A stretch of 33,918 nt of DNA from Verrucomicrobiota bacterium (GTDB lineage Bacteria; Verrucomicrobiota; Verrucomicrobiia; Opitutales; Opitutaceae). Under the pieces are notes generated by a model. That model was not told where the DNA came from, ran no database searches, and saw only the letters and a program-made list of their open reading frames with translations. This document shows positions 23,982 to 31,815 of the stretch, in pieces. Location: the NCBI GenBank assembly GCA_019136515.1, contig JAGVUB010000008.1, forward strand, positions 1 to 33,918, in the 5' to 3' direction. Numbering within the stretch: the stretch's first letter is position 1; every line of letters starts with the position of its first letter. Both the position numbers and the translations under genes were made by a program.

Positions 23982-24935
23982 ATGCACTACCGTGCCCTCG
24001 GCCAGACCGGCCTCCATGTCTCCGTCCTCAGCCTCGGCGGCTCCTCCCTCGGTGGCGCCTTCCGCCAGACCGACGATGCCGAGAGCATCCGCACGGTGCA
24101 CACCGCCTTCGACCTCGGCATCAACTTCGTCGACGTGTCGCCCTACTACGGCGCCACCCGCGCCGAGACCGTCCTCGGCCGCGCGCTGCGCGAGATCCGC
24201 CGCGACCGCTACTTCCTCGCGACCAAGGTCGGCCAGTACGGCGATGGCGAGTTCGACTTCTCCGCCGCGCGCGTCACCCGCAGCCTCGACGAGAGCTGCG
24301 CCCGCCTCGGCGTCGACTACATCGACCTCCTGCAATGCCACGACATCGAGTTCGCCGACCTCGACCAGATCGTCGGCGAAACCCTGCCGGCGCTCCTGCG
24401 GCTCAAGCAGGCCGGCCGCATCGGCCACATCGGCATCACCGGCCTGCCCCTCAGGATCTTCCCCGCCGTCATCGACCGCGTGCCGGCCGGCACCGTCGAG
24501 ACGATCCTCTCGTTCTGCCACTACGAGCTCAACGACTCCTCCCTCGCCTCGCTCCTGCCCTACTGCGACGAGCGGCGCATCGGCGTGGTCAACGCCGCCC
24601 CCACCGGCATGGGCCTGCTCACCGCCCGCGGGGTGCCCGCGTGGCACCCGGCCCCGGCCCCGATCGTCGCCTGCGCGCGCCGGGCCGTCGACTACTGCCG
24701 GAGCGTCGGCGTCGACATCGTGAAGCTCGCGATCCAGTTCTCCGTCGCCGATCCCCGCATCGCCACGACGCTCATCGGCAGCGCGAACCCCGGGAACATC
24801 CGGCGCAACGTCGCCTACGCCGAGGCCCCGATCGACTTCGGGCTCATGGCCCGAGTGCTCGAAATCCTGCGACCGGTGCACAACCACAACTTCACCCGCG
24901 GCCGCCCCGAGAACCGCGACCCGCTCGTCGGGTGA
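23982..24935 (+). CDS. aldo-keto reductase, L-galactose / aldose 1-dehydrogenase type
   Basis: A 317-residue aldo-keto reductase resembling L-galactose dehydrogenase and D-threo-aldose (L-fucose) 1-dehydrogenase, which oxidise the anomeric carbon to the lactone with NAD(P). The catalytic tetrad is Asp51 and Tyr56 in NFVDVSPYYG, Lys82 in FLATKVGQYG, and His120 in LLQCHD. A cofactor-binding loop appears at TTLIGSANPGNIRRN. The ATG at 23982 starts ten bases after the lactonase gene; the MHYRALGQTGLHVS N-terminus is family-typical. With the lactonase and zinc dehydrogenase it makes up a plausible oxidative route for L-galactose, L-fucose or a related sugar. The direction and substrate are inference. 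Confidence 0.9.
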   Translation: MHYRALGQTGLHVSVLSLGGSSLGGAFRQTDDAESIRTVHTAFDLGINFVDVSPYYGATRAETVLGRALREIRRDRYFLATKVGQYGDGEFDFSAARVTRSLDESCARLGVDYIDLLQCHDIEFADLDQIVGETLPALLRLKQAGRIGHIGITGLPLRIFPAVIDRVPAGTVETILSFCHYELNDSSLASLLPYCDERRIGVVNAAPTGMGLLTARGVPAWHPAPAPIVACARRAVDYCRSVGVDIVKLAIQFSVADPRIATTLIGSANPGNIRRNVAYAEAPIDFGLMARVLEILRPVHNHNFTRGRPENRDPLVG

Positions 24936-24968
24936 ACGACTCCCGTCTCCGCCACCGCCTCCGCCGTC

Positions 24969-24990
24969 GTAGGGAGCGACCTCGCTCGCA
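24969..24990 (+). repeat. REP-like hairpin, GTAGGGAGCGA family
   Basis: GTAGG then the perfect palindrome GAGCGA-CC-TCGCTC (24974-24987), ten bases before the zinc dehydrogenase start codon. It is a third repeat family with a GTAG head; only one copy is seen in the window. Confidence 0.6.
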
Positions 24991-25000
24991 CCGCCGCCCC

Positions 25001-26023
25001 ATGAAAGCCCTCACGCTCCAACAACCCGGCCTGCTCCTCGCGGCCGACCATCCCGAGCCCGCCGGCCCCGCCGCCGGCGAGGCGCTCGTGCGCGTGCACC
25101 GTATCGGAATCTGCGGCACCGACATCCATGCCTACGGCGGCCGCCAGCCCTTCTTCACCTATCCCCGCATCCTCGGCCATGAACTCGGCATCGAGGTCCT
25201 CGCCGTCGGACCCGGTGTCGAGCACGTCCGGCCGGGCGACCGCTGCGCCGTCGAGCCCTACCTCAACTGCGGCCGCTGCATCGCCTGCCGGCGCGGCACA
25301 CCGAACTGCTGCAGCGGCATCCGGGTCATGGGCGTGCACGTCGATGGCGGCATGCGCGAACGGTTCGTCCTCCCCGCCGCCAAGCTCCATCGCTCCGCGT
25401 CCCTCACCTACGACCAGCTCGCCCTCGTCGAGACGCTCGGCATCGGCGCCCATGCCGTGCAGCGCGCCGCCCTCGAGCCGGGCGAGACCGTCGCCGTCAT
25501 CGGCGCGGGCCCGATCGGGCTCACGGTCATCCAGTTCGCGCTCGCCGCCGGGGCCCGCGTGCTCGTCCTCGACGTGAATACCGCTCGTCTCGCGTTCTGC
25601 CGCGACCACCTTGGCATCGCGGCGGCGGTCGACACCAAGACAACCGACCCGGTTGCGCAGCTCAGGGTGCTGACCAGCGGCGACATGCCGACCGCGGTGT
25701 TCGACGCCACGGGCAACCCCCAGTCGATGGCCGCCTCGTTCCGTTTCCCGGCCCACGGCGGACGCCTGGTCTTCGTCGGCCTCTTCCCCGGCGATGTCAC
25801 CTTCGACGACCCGGAGTTCCACCGGCGTGAGCTCACGCTGATGGGCAGTCGAAACTCCCGCCCGGAGGACTTCCGCCAGATCATCAGACTCGTCGAGTCC
25901 GGCCGGGTCGACACCGCCCCGTGGATCACCCACCGGGCGCACTTCGACGCCGTACCGGCGGTTTTTCCCGGCTGGACCAAACCCGAGACCGGCGTCCTCA
26001 AGGCAATGATCGAGGTCGGGTGA
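25001..26023 (+). CDS. zinc-dependent medium-chain alcohol / polyol dehydrogenase
   Basis: A 340-residue MDR-family dehydrogenase. Catalytic zinc ligands: Cys38 (GICGTDIH), His60 and Glu61 (GHELGIEV). Structural zinc ligands: Cys90, Cys93, Cys96 and Cys104. The Rossmann motif VIGAGPIGLTVIQFALAAGARVLVLDVN ends in Asp, pointing to NAD rather than NADP. The closest types known to me are sorbitol/threonine dehydrogenases and L-galactonate, L-fuconate or L-rhamnonate dehydrogenases, so oxidation of the aldonate made by the two upstream enzymes is a reasonable guess. The gap after the aldo-keto reductase is 65 bases and contains a REP-like hairpin just before this start. Confidence 0.9.
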   Translation: MKALTLQQPGLLLAADHPEPAGPAAGEALVRVHRIGICGTDIHAYGGRQPFFTYPRILGHELGIEVLAVGPGVEHVRPGDRCAVEPYLNCGRCIACRRGTPNCCSGIRVMGVHVDGGMRERFVLPAAKLHRSASLTYDQLALVETLGIGAHAVQRAALEPGETVAVIGAGPIGLTVIQFALAAGARVLVLDVNTARLAFCRDHLGIAAAVDTKTTDPVAQLRVLTSGDMPTAVFDATGNPQSMAASFRFPAHGGRLVFVGLFPGDVTFDDPEFHRRELTLMGSRNSRPEDFRQIIRLVESGRVDTAPWITHRAHFDAVPAVFPGWTKPETGVLKAMIEVG

Positions 26024-26040
26024 TGCTCCGCCTCCGATCG

Positions 26041-26100
26041 CAGCGTAATTCGGCAGAACTTCGTTCCCGAGGGCACCGCCAAGTACCTTGGCGGCTTTCG
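26041..26100 (+). repeat. REP-like element, GTAGCGAA family, degraded copy 3
   Basis: Reads CAGCGTAATTCGGCAGAACTTCG, then GCCAAG-TAC-CTTGGC and GGCGGCTTTCG. It shares the order and most bases with copies at 10311 and 22010 but has lost the GTAG head. It lies between the zinc dehydrogenase and GH43-like genes and is open in the GH43 frame, so it can look like an N-terminal extension of that protein. Confidence 0.65.
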
Positions 26101-26130
26101 CCACGACTCGTCCCCAGCCCCCGTTCTCCT

Positions 26131-27207
26131 GTGCCCCCCCTGCTCATCACCGCCCTCGTCGCCTGCGCGGCCACCACCGCCTTCGCCGCCTCCGCCCCGA
26201 AACTCATCGACTACTTCCAGCCCATGCCCATCACCTCGCCGCTCACCGCCGACGCGTGGGGCCTGCCTGGTGTGCTGCCGCGCGACGTGAACAACGGCCT
26301 TGAGGACAAAACCAACAAGTCCTGGAGCTACTGGGACGGCAAGATCCTCAAGGGCAAGGACGGCCGCTACCACCTCTTCGCGAGCCGCTGGCCCGAGCAG
26401 GAGGGCCACCACGCGTGGGGCCGCTCCATCGCCATCCACGCGGTGAGCGACTCCATCACTGGTCCCTACGTCGACAAGGGCCCATTCTTCACCGACCACG
26501 ATAGCAAGGGCCACAACGTCACCGCCCTCGAGCTGCCCGACGGCCGCTACGCCGTACTGCTCAGCGAGACCCGTCCGGGCGACGTCTACATTTCGAGCTC
26601 CCTCGACGGTCCTTGGGAATACCAAGGTCCGATCCAGTACGATCGCGACGGCTTCACCGACCGCGGCCCCTCCAACTGGAGCATCGTCGCCCGCCCCGAA
26701 GGGGGTTTCCTGATCGTCACCCGCCACGGGCTGATCCTCCTCAGCACCGACAGCATCCTGGGCCCCTACCAGGTGCAGGGGAAAACCGTCTATCCCGACC
26801 TGCCCGGCCTCGAGTTCCGCACCGCCGAGGATCCGGTTATTTGGTACAGCGGCGGCCGCTACCACATCGTCGTGAACTGGTGGAGCGCGCGCAAAGCCTA
26901 CCACCTGTCCTCCGCCGACGGCATCCACGACTGGCAACTCGTCGGCCTCGCCTACGATCCCCGCGTCGACTTCGTCCGCTACACCGACGGCACCGTGAAC
27001 CGCTGGACCAAGCTCGAACGCCCCGGGGTGTACCTCGAGAACGGCCACGTCACCCACTTCACCTTCGCCGTGATCGACTCGGAGAAGGACGACGACAGGG
27101 GCGGCGACAACCATGGCAGCAAAGTCATCGTCGTCCCCTTCGACGGCGCCGCCTTCGACCAGGCCATGCAAGCCGTCTCCGCCGCCGCAGCCCCCGCGAA
27201 CCGCTGA
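26131..27207 (+). CDS. secreted GH43-like five-bladed beta-propeller glycosidase
   Basis: A 358-residue exported protein. The GTG at 26131 begins a clean signal peptide (PPLLITALVACAATTAFAA, about 2-20). An ATG at 26023, overlapping the dehydrogenase stop, would add 36 residues that are mostly the translated REP-like element, so it is rejected. The mature part has repeated propeller-blade patterns: SYWDGKILKGKDGRYHLFAS, NVTALELPDGRYAVLLSET, DGPWEYQGPI, SNWSIVARPEGGFLIVTRHG and AEDPVIWYSGGRYHIVVNWW. This suits clan GH-F or a related fold (GH43, GH117 and similar). I cannot fix the family or name the catalytic acids. It probably removes a sugar that the three upstream oxidation enzymes use. Convergent with uvrA. 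Confidence 0.75.
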   Translation: MPPLLITALVACAATTAFAASAPKLIDYFQPMPITSPLTADAWGLPGVLPRDVNNGLEDKTNKSWSYWDGKILKGKDGRYHLFASRWPEQEGHHAWGRSIAIHAVSDSITGPYVDKGPFFTDHDSKGHNVTALELPDGRYAVLLSETRPGDVYISSSLDGPWEYQGPIQYDRDGFTDRGPSNWSIVARPEGGFLIVTRHGLILLSTDSILGPYQVQGKTVYPDLPGLEFRTAEDPVIWYSGGRYHIVVNWWSARKAYHLSSADGIHDWQLVGLAYDPRVDFVRYTDGTVNRWTKLERPGVYLENGHVTHFTFAVIDSEKDDDRGGDNHGSKVIVVPFDGAAFDQAMQAVSAAAAPANR

Positions 27208-27264
27208 GCCCGCGCCACGGGCCTGACCGCCGGCCGCGATCGCCCTCCGGGGCCCGCAATCCGG

Positions 27265-30135
27265 CTACACCGCCGCCTGCTGGCGCCATCTCGCCAGCGC
27301 TTGGCCCGTGACACTGCGCGGTTCGGCGAGAATTCCTTCCCGCGGCCCGGCATAGACGACCTCTCCCCCGGCGCGACCGCCGCCGGGACCGAGGTCCACC
27401 AGCCAGTCGGCGAGGTTCATCACGTCGAGGTTGTGCTCGATCACGATGATCGTGTTGCCGGCGTCGCGCAGCTTGAAGAGCAGGTCGAGCAGCTTCTGCA
27501 CGTCGACCCAGTGCAGCCCGGTCGTGGGCTCGTCGAGGATGTAGAGCGTGCGGCCCTGCTGCTTCTTGCTGAGCTCGAGCGAGAGCTTGAGCCGCTGCGC
27601 CTCGCCGCCGGAGAGCGTCGTGGCCGACTGTCCGAGCGCGAGGTAGCCGAGGCCGACGGCCTCCAGCGTGTCCAAAATCTCCACTACGCGCTGGAAGTTG
27701 CGGAAGAGCTGGCGCGCCTCGCTCACCGACATCGCGAGCACGTCGGCGATCGAGTGGCCGTGGAACCGGATCTCGAGCGTCTCGCGGTTGTAGCGTTGGC
27801 CGCGGCAGCTCGGGCACTCGGTGTACGCGTCGGCCATGAACTGCATGTCGAGGCGGATCTGGCCGTCGCCCTGGCAGCGCTCGCAGCGGCCGCCGCGGGT
27901 GTTGAACGAGAAACGGTTCGCCTTGTAGCCGCGCACCTTCGCCAGCGGCGCCTGCGCGTAGAGATCGCGGAGCCGGTCGAAGAGTTTGGTGAACGTGGCC
28001 GGGTTCGAGCGCGGGCTGCGGCCGATCGGCTCCTGGTCGACCTGCACGACCTTGTCGAAGTGGTCGAAGCCCTCGATCGCCTTGTGCTTGCCGGGGATGG
28101 TCTTCGCGCCGTTGAGCCGGCGCGCCGCGGCGGCCGCGAGCACGTCGTTCACCAGCGTGCTCTTCCCCGAACCGCTCACGCCCGTCACGCAGGTGAACAC
28201 CCCCACGGGGAACGCCGCGGTCACGTCGCGCAGGTTGTGCTCGCGCGCGCCGCGCACGGTGAGCCAGCGGTCGTCGGGGCCGAAGTCCTTCGCGTCCTTC
28301 GACACGCCCATCTTCCGCGCGAGGAACGGCCCCGTGGTCGACTTCGCCATCGGCATGCGCATGCAGTCGCCCGGCGTACCGGAAAACAGGAGCTGCCCCC
28401 CCTCCGCGCCCGCGCCGGGCCCGAGCTCGATCAACCAGTCGGCGCGGCGCATCGTGTCCTCGTCGTGCTCGACCACGACCACCGTGTTGCCGCGGTCGCG
28501 CAGCTCGACGAGCGACTGGAGCAGCCGTTCGTTGTCGAGCGGGTGCAGGCCGATGCTGGGCTCGTCGAGCACGTAGACCACGCCCGTCAGGCCCATGCCA
28601 AGCTGCGTGGCCAGCCGTACCCGCTGCGCCTCGCCGCCGGAGAGCGTCGAGTACTCGCGGTCGAGCGTCAGGTAGCCGAGGCCGGTCTCGTTGAGAAAAT
28701 GCAACCGCTGCCGGATCCCGCCCACGACCTCGCCGTACGGCGTGCCCGCCTCGCCCGCGCCCTCGCCGCCGAGCGTGGCGATGAACCCGAGGGCCTGCTC
28801 GACATCGAGCGCGAAAAAGTCGGGCAGCTTCATTCCGGCCACGAGCACCGCCGCGCTCGCCGGCGCCAACCGGGCGCCATGGCAGGTCGGGCAGTCGCAC
28901 GAGAGCTGGTACGTCGCCAACCGCGCCGCAAACCCGTCGCTGCTGGTCGTGCGCCGCGCCTCGTCGAGCAGCGCAAACACCCCGGGAAACGGCCCGCTCT
29001 CCGCGCCCGCGCCGCGGCGCAGCCGGAAGGTGAACTGCCGCTCGCCCGCTCCGTGCAGCAGCGCGCGGCGCATCTCCTCCGGCAACTCGCGCCACGGTTT
29101 CTCCGGATCGAAGGGCAGCTGCTCGGCGAGCTGCTTGAGCAGGGCGTTGTTCTTGATGATGACGTTCTTCCCGCCGATGCGCAGCGGCTTGAGCGCGCCC
29201 GCGCGCACGGATTTCGCCGGGTCCGGCACGACGAGTTCCTCGGCGAACTTCAGCGCGCGACCGAGGCCGCCGCAGGTCGGGCACGCGCCCTCGCTGTGAT
29301 TGAAGGAGAAATGCCGCGGGGTGAGCTTCTCGAAGGTGTCGCCACAGATCTCGCACGCGAGGCTCTGGCTGAGCCCGTGCTCGACCCACGGCGCGTCGTT
29401 GCCGGCCTGCGTGAGCGCAAGCGCCCGGCCCTGGCCCTCGCGGAAGGCGAGTTCCATCGAGTCGGCCAGTCGGCTGCGCTGGTCGGGCTTGAGCACAAGG
29501 CGATCGACCACGAGCTCGACCGTCGCCTCCTTCAGGCCGGCGGGCAGCAGATTGCGGTCGTCGAGATCGACGATCTGGCCGGCGAGCCGCACGCGCTGGA
29601 AACCGCGTTGCCGCAGTCGCGGCAGCTCGTCGCGCAGCACGGCCGCCTTCGCCGTGAGCACCGGCGCAAGCAGCATCACCCGCTGGCCCGGCGCGGTGGC
29701 GAGCAGATGCTCGACGCACTCGTCGAGGGTGTGCTGGACGACACGGCCGCCGTCCTTCGGGCACCGCTGCTCGCCCTTCAGCGCCCAGAGCAGCCGCGCG
29801 TAGTCGGCGATCTCGGTCACCGTGGCGATCGTGCTGCGCGGCGAATCGCCACCGGAGCGCTGCTCGATGGCGAGCACCGGCGAGAGTCCGTGGATGAAAT
29901 CGACGTCGGGCCGCTTGAGCTGCTCGAGCAACTGGCGCGCGGCGGCCGAGAGGCTCTCCATGTATTTGCGGTAGCCCTCGGCGTAGAGCGTGTCGAAGGC
30001 CAGCGATGATTTGCCCGAGCCCGACACGCCGGTGACAACGACAAGTTTCCCGCGCGGGATGCGCACCTCGAGGTTCTTGAGGTTGTGCTCACGGGCACCC
30101 TTGATGTGGATGAAGTCGCCGAGACCGGAAACCAT
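27265..30135 (-). CDS. uvrA: excinuclease ABC subunit A
   Basis: UvrA, the damage-recognition ATPase of nucleotide excision repair; works with UvrB and UvrC, which are not in the window. The 956-residue length from the ATG at 30135 is normal; the open frame to 30333 adds a low-complexity stretch and is rejected. It has two ABC modules: Walker [11 protein letters not shown] (36-45) and [10 protein letters not shown], two LSGGEAQR signatures, two Walker B/D segments ([22 protein letters not shown]), and zinc-binding cysteines ([26 protein letters not shown]). The family N-terminus [14 protein letters not shown] is present. No SOS box was identified upstream. Confidence 0.97.
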   Translation of the reverse strand: MVSGLGDFIHIKGAREHNLKNLEVRIPRGKLVVVTGVSGSGKSSLAFDTLYAEGYRKYMESLSAAARQLLEQLKRPDVDFIHGLSPVLAIEQRSGGDSPRSTIATVTEIADYARLLWALKGEQRCPKDGGRVVQHTLDECVEHLLATAPGQRVMLLAPVLTAKAAVLRDELPRLRQRGFQRVRLAGQIVDLDDRNLLPAGLKEATVELVVDRLVLKPDQRSRLADSMELAFREGQGRALALTQAGNDAPWVEHGLSQSLACEICGDTFEKLTPRHFSFNHSEGACPTCGGLGRALKFAEELVVPDPAKSVRAGALKPLRIGGKNVIIKNNALLKQLAEQLPFDPEKPWRELPEEMRRALLHGAGERQFTFRLRRGAGAESGPFPGVFALLDEARRTTSSDGFAARLATYQLSCDCPTCHGARLAPASAAVLVAGMKLPDFFALDVEQALGFIATLGGEGAGEAGTPYGEVVGGIRQRLHFLNETGLGYLTLDREYSTLSGGEAQRVRLATQLGMGLTGVVYVLDEPSIGLHPLDNERLLQSLVELRDRGNTVVVVEHDEDTMRRADWLIELGPGAGAEGGQLLFSGTPGDCMRMPMAKSTTGPFLARKMGVSKDAKDFGPDDRWLTVRGAREHNLRDVTAAFPVGVFTCVTGVSGSGKSTLVNDVLAAAAARRLNGAKTIPGKHKAIEGFDHFDKVVQVDQEPIGRSPRSNPATFTKLFDRLRDLYAQAPLAKVRGYKANRFSFNTRGGRCERCQGDGQIRLDMQFMADAYTECPSCRGQRYNRETLEIRFHGHSIADVLAMSVSEARQLFRNFQRVVEILDTLEAVGLGYLALGQSATTLSGGEAQRLKLSLELSKKQQGRTLYILDEPTTGLHWVDVQKLLDLLFKLRDAGNTIIVIEHNLDVMNLADWLVDLGPGGGRAGGEVVYAGPREGILAEPRSVTGQALARWRQQAAV

Positions 30136-30441
30136 GGCGGCGAACTCAGCGCGAAACGCACCGCGGCGCAACGGTTGTTTCGGTGGCGTGGCGTCCCGTC
30201 CGGCACGATGGCTGGCCCGGCCGAGCGCGCCCGAACGGCCACACCGGTGAGCGTCCCCTCCGCTCGTCGCGGCGCAGCGCCGCCGGCGCGCGAATCCTTG
30301 CCGATTCGGTCCCTGCGTCGCCGCAGACGTCATTGGCCTTTGGGCTCAACGCACCGTCCACCGGTCCTCGGCCCACGGCCCGCCACCGGACAAAGCTTTG
30401 CCCCGTGGCGCCGCTCGCACGGCCTCCGTTCCCCGTCCTCT

Positions 30442-30504
30442 GCCCTCCGCCCACCGGTCACTCGAAGGCGCGATGCGCCGGAGATTCAGCTGAACAGCAG
30501 AACG
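30442..30504. repeat. 63-bp repeat unit with GGAG-headed hairpin, copy 1
   Basis: Matches 31725-31787 at 62 of 63 bases. It runs from GCCCTCCGCCCACCGG through CACTCGAAGGCGCGATGCGCC to GGAG-ATTCAGCTGAACAGCAGAA. The hairpin arms have one mismatch relative to copy 2. Confidence 0.85.
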
Positions 30505-30543
30505 CCATCCGCCATCCGCGATCGGCGTTCGTCCACCGTCCCC

Positions 30544-30566
30544 GAAGCTCTCACGAGCTTCGCTAC
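30544..30566 (-). repeat. REP-like hairpin, GTAGCGAA family, single hairpin
   Basis: On the minus strand: GTAGC then GAAGCTC-GTGA-GAGCTTC, a 7-bp stem with a four-base loop. It has the same head and stem layout as the first hairpin at 22010, with one stem pair changed in a compensated way (T/A to C/G). Confidence 0.65.
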
Positions 30567-30586
30567 ATCGATCACCGACAGCCACC

Positions 30587-30632
30587 CACTCGGAGGCGCA
30601 CCGCGCCGTAGATTCTGCCGAACGGCAGAACG
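30587..30632 (+). repeat. GTAG-headed variant of the 63-bp repeat hairpin
   Basis: CACTCGGAGGCGCACCGCGCC, then GTAG, then ATTCTGCCGAACGGCAGAACG. The stem TTCTGCCG/CGGCAGAA differs from TTCTGCTG/CAGCAGAA of the 31725 copy by a compensated pair, so the hairpin and not the sequence is kept. The head is GTAG where the other copies have GGAG. Confidence 0.7.
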
Positions 30633-30695
30633 TTCCCGATTTCCTGAGTTCCGGATTCTTCCCCGAAAACCCTCAGCCTGCCATCAACCGGCATC

Positions 30696-31292
<597 letters not shown>

Positions 31293-31461
31293 GATATGGT
31301 TCTGCTTCGTGAACGGTAACAACGTGGCAAAATCACAAGGCCCAGAACGAGCCGCGAGTAGAGCCGGAGATCAATCCCGCAGTCGGTTGGCCGGCGCCGC
31401 AACACCGCCAGCCAAAATGGAGCTTTCCGTTCCTGCTCTCCCGATTCCCCATTCCCTCGCT

Positions 31462-31556
31462 CGCCCGCGATCAGCGGGCGCCTGCCCGATCTTCCCAGCG
31501 GCGATCAGCCGCAGGACACATTCAAGGCGTCGCCCATTGGCGAAGCCCATGAGTAG
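31462..31556. repeat. double-hairpin GATCA-loop repeat, copy 2
   Basis: CGCCCGC-GATCA-GCGGGCG (31462-31480), then CGGC-GATCA-GCCG (31499-31511), then CGTCGCCCATTGGCGAAGCCCATGAG. It has the same parts and order as 6201-6296, 25 kb away. It lies upstream of the sugar transferase gene. Confidence 0.7.
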
Positions 31557-31597
31557 TGCACACACTCCGGAAATGCCGACTCGGAGACGGGAACCAC

Positions 31598-31613
31598 TCT
31601 GCCGTACGGCAGA
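31598..31613. repeat. isolated hairpin of the TTCTGCCG family
   Basis: TCTGCCGTACGGCAGA is a perfect 16-bp palindrome, a shortened form of the hairpin at 30587-30632, without a GTAG or GGAG head. Confidence 0.5.
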
Positions 31614-31724
31614 GCACACTGATTCACACTGATAGTCTCCGGAAAACCCTAGCTCCACGCTGGCAGGAGGAATGGCTGCTCTCCGCTCCTGACTTCCTGA
31701 TTTCCACATTCCTCTCCTGAACCC

Positions 31725-31787
31725 GCCCTCCGCCCACCGGTCACTCGAAGGCGCGATGCGCCGGAGATTCTGCTGAACAGCAGAACG
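31725..31787. repeat. 63-bp repeat unit with GGAG-headed hairpin, copy 2
   Basis: Second copy of the 30442-30504 unit, one base different. Its hairpin TTCTGCTG-AA-CAGCAGAA is a perfect 8-bp stem after a GGAG head. A short heptamer-periodic run (GTCTTCC-GTCCTCC-GTTCTCA-GCCTACC, 31787-31814) links it to the 3' end of the DUF4838-like gene. The rest of 31323-31815 holds the two repeats above it and no gene I can support. Confidence 0.85.
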
Positions 31788-31815
31788 TCTTCCGTCCTCC
31801 GTTCTCAGCCTACCG

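Larger units (their letters stand above)
30136..30695. other. intergenic region with hairpin repeats and heptamer-periodic tracts
   Basis: About 560 bases between uvrA and the sugar transferase gene, which are on the same strand. No convincing gene. It holds three hairpin repeat elements (30442-30504, 30544-30566, 30587-30632), with 7-bp-periodic text between them such as GTCCTCT-GCCCTCC-GCCCACC (30434-30454) and GTTCCCG-ATTTCCT-GAGTTCC (30632-30652). Confidence 0.6.

Noticed and set aside
27208..27264. Terminator between the convergent GH43-like and uvrA genes
   Set aside because: A short GCCCG/CGGGC hairpin is present but no T-run follows on either strand.
27301..30009. Long plus-strand open frame antisense to uvrA
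   Set aside because: uvrA is certain on the minus strand; the antisense translation is compositional.
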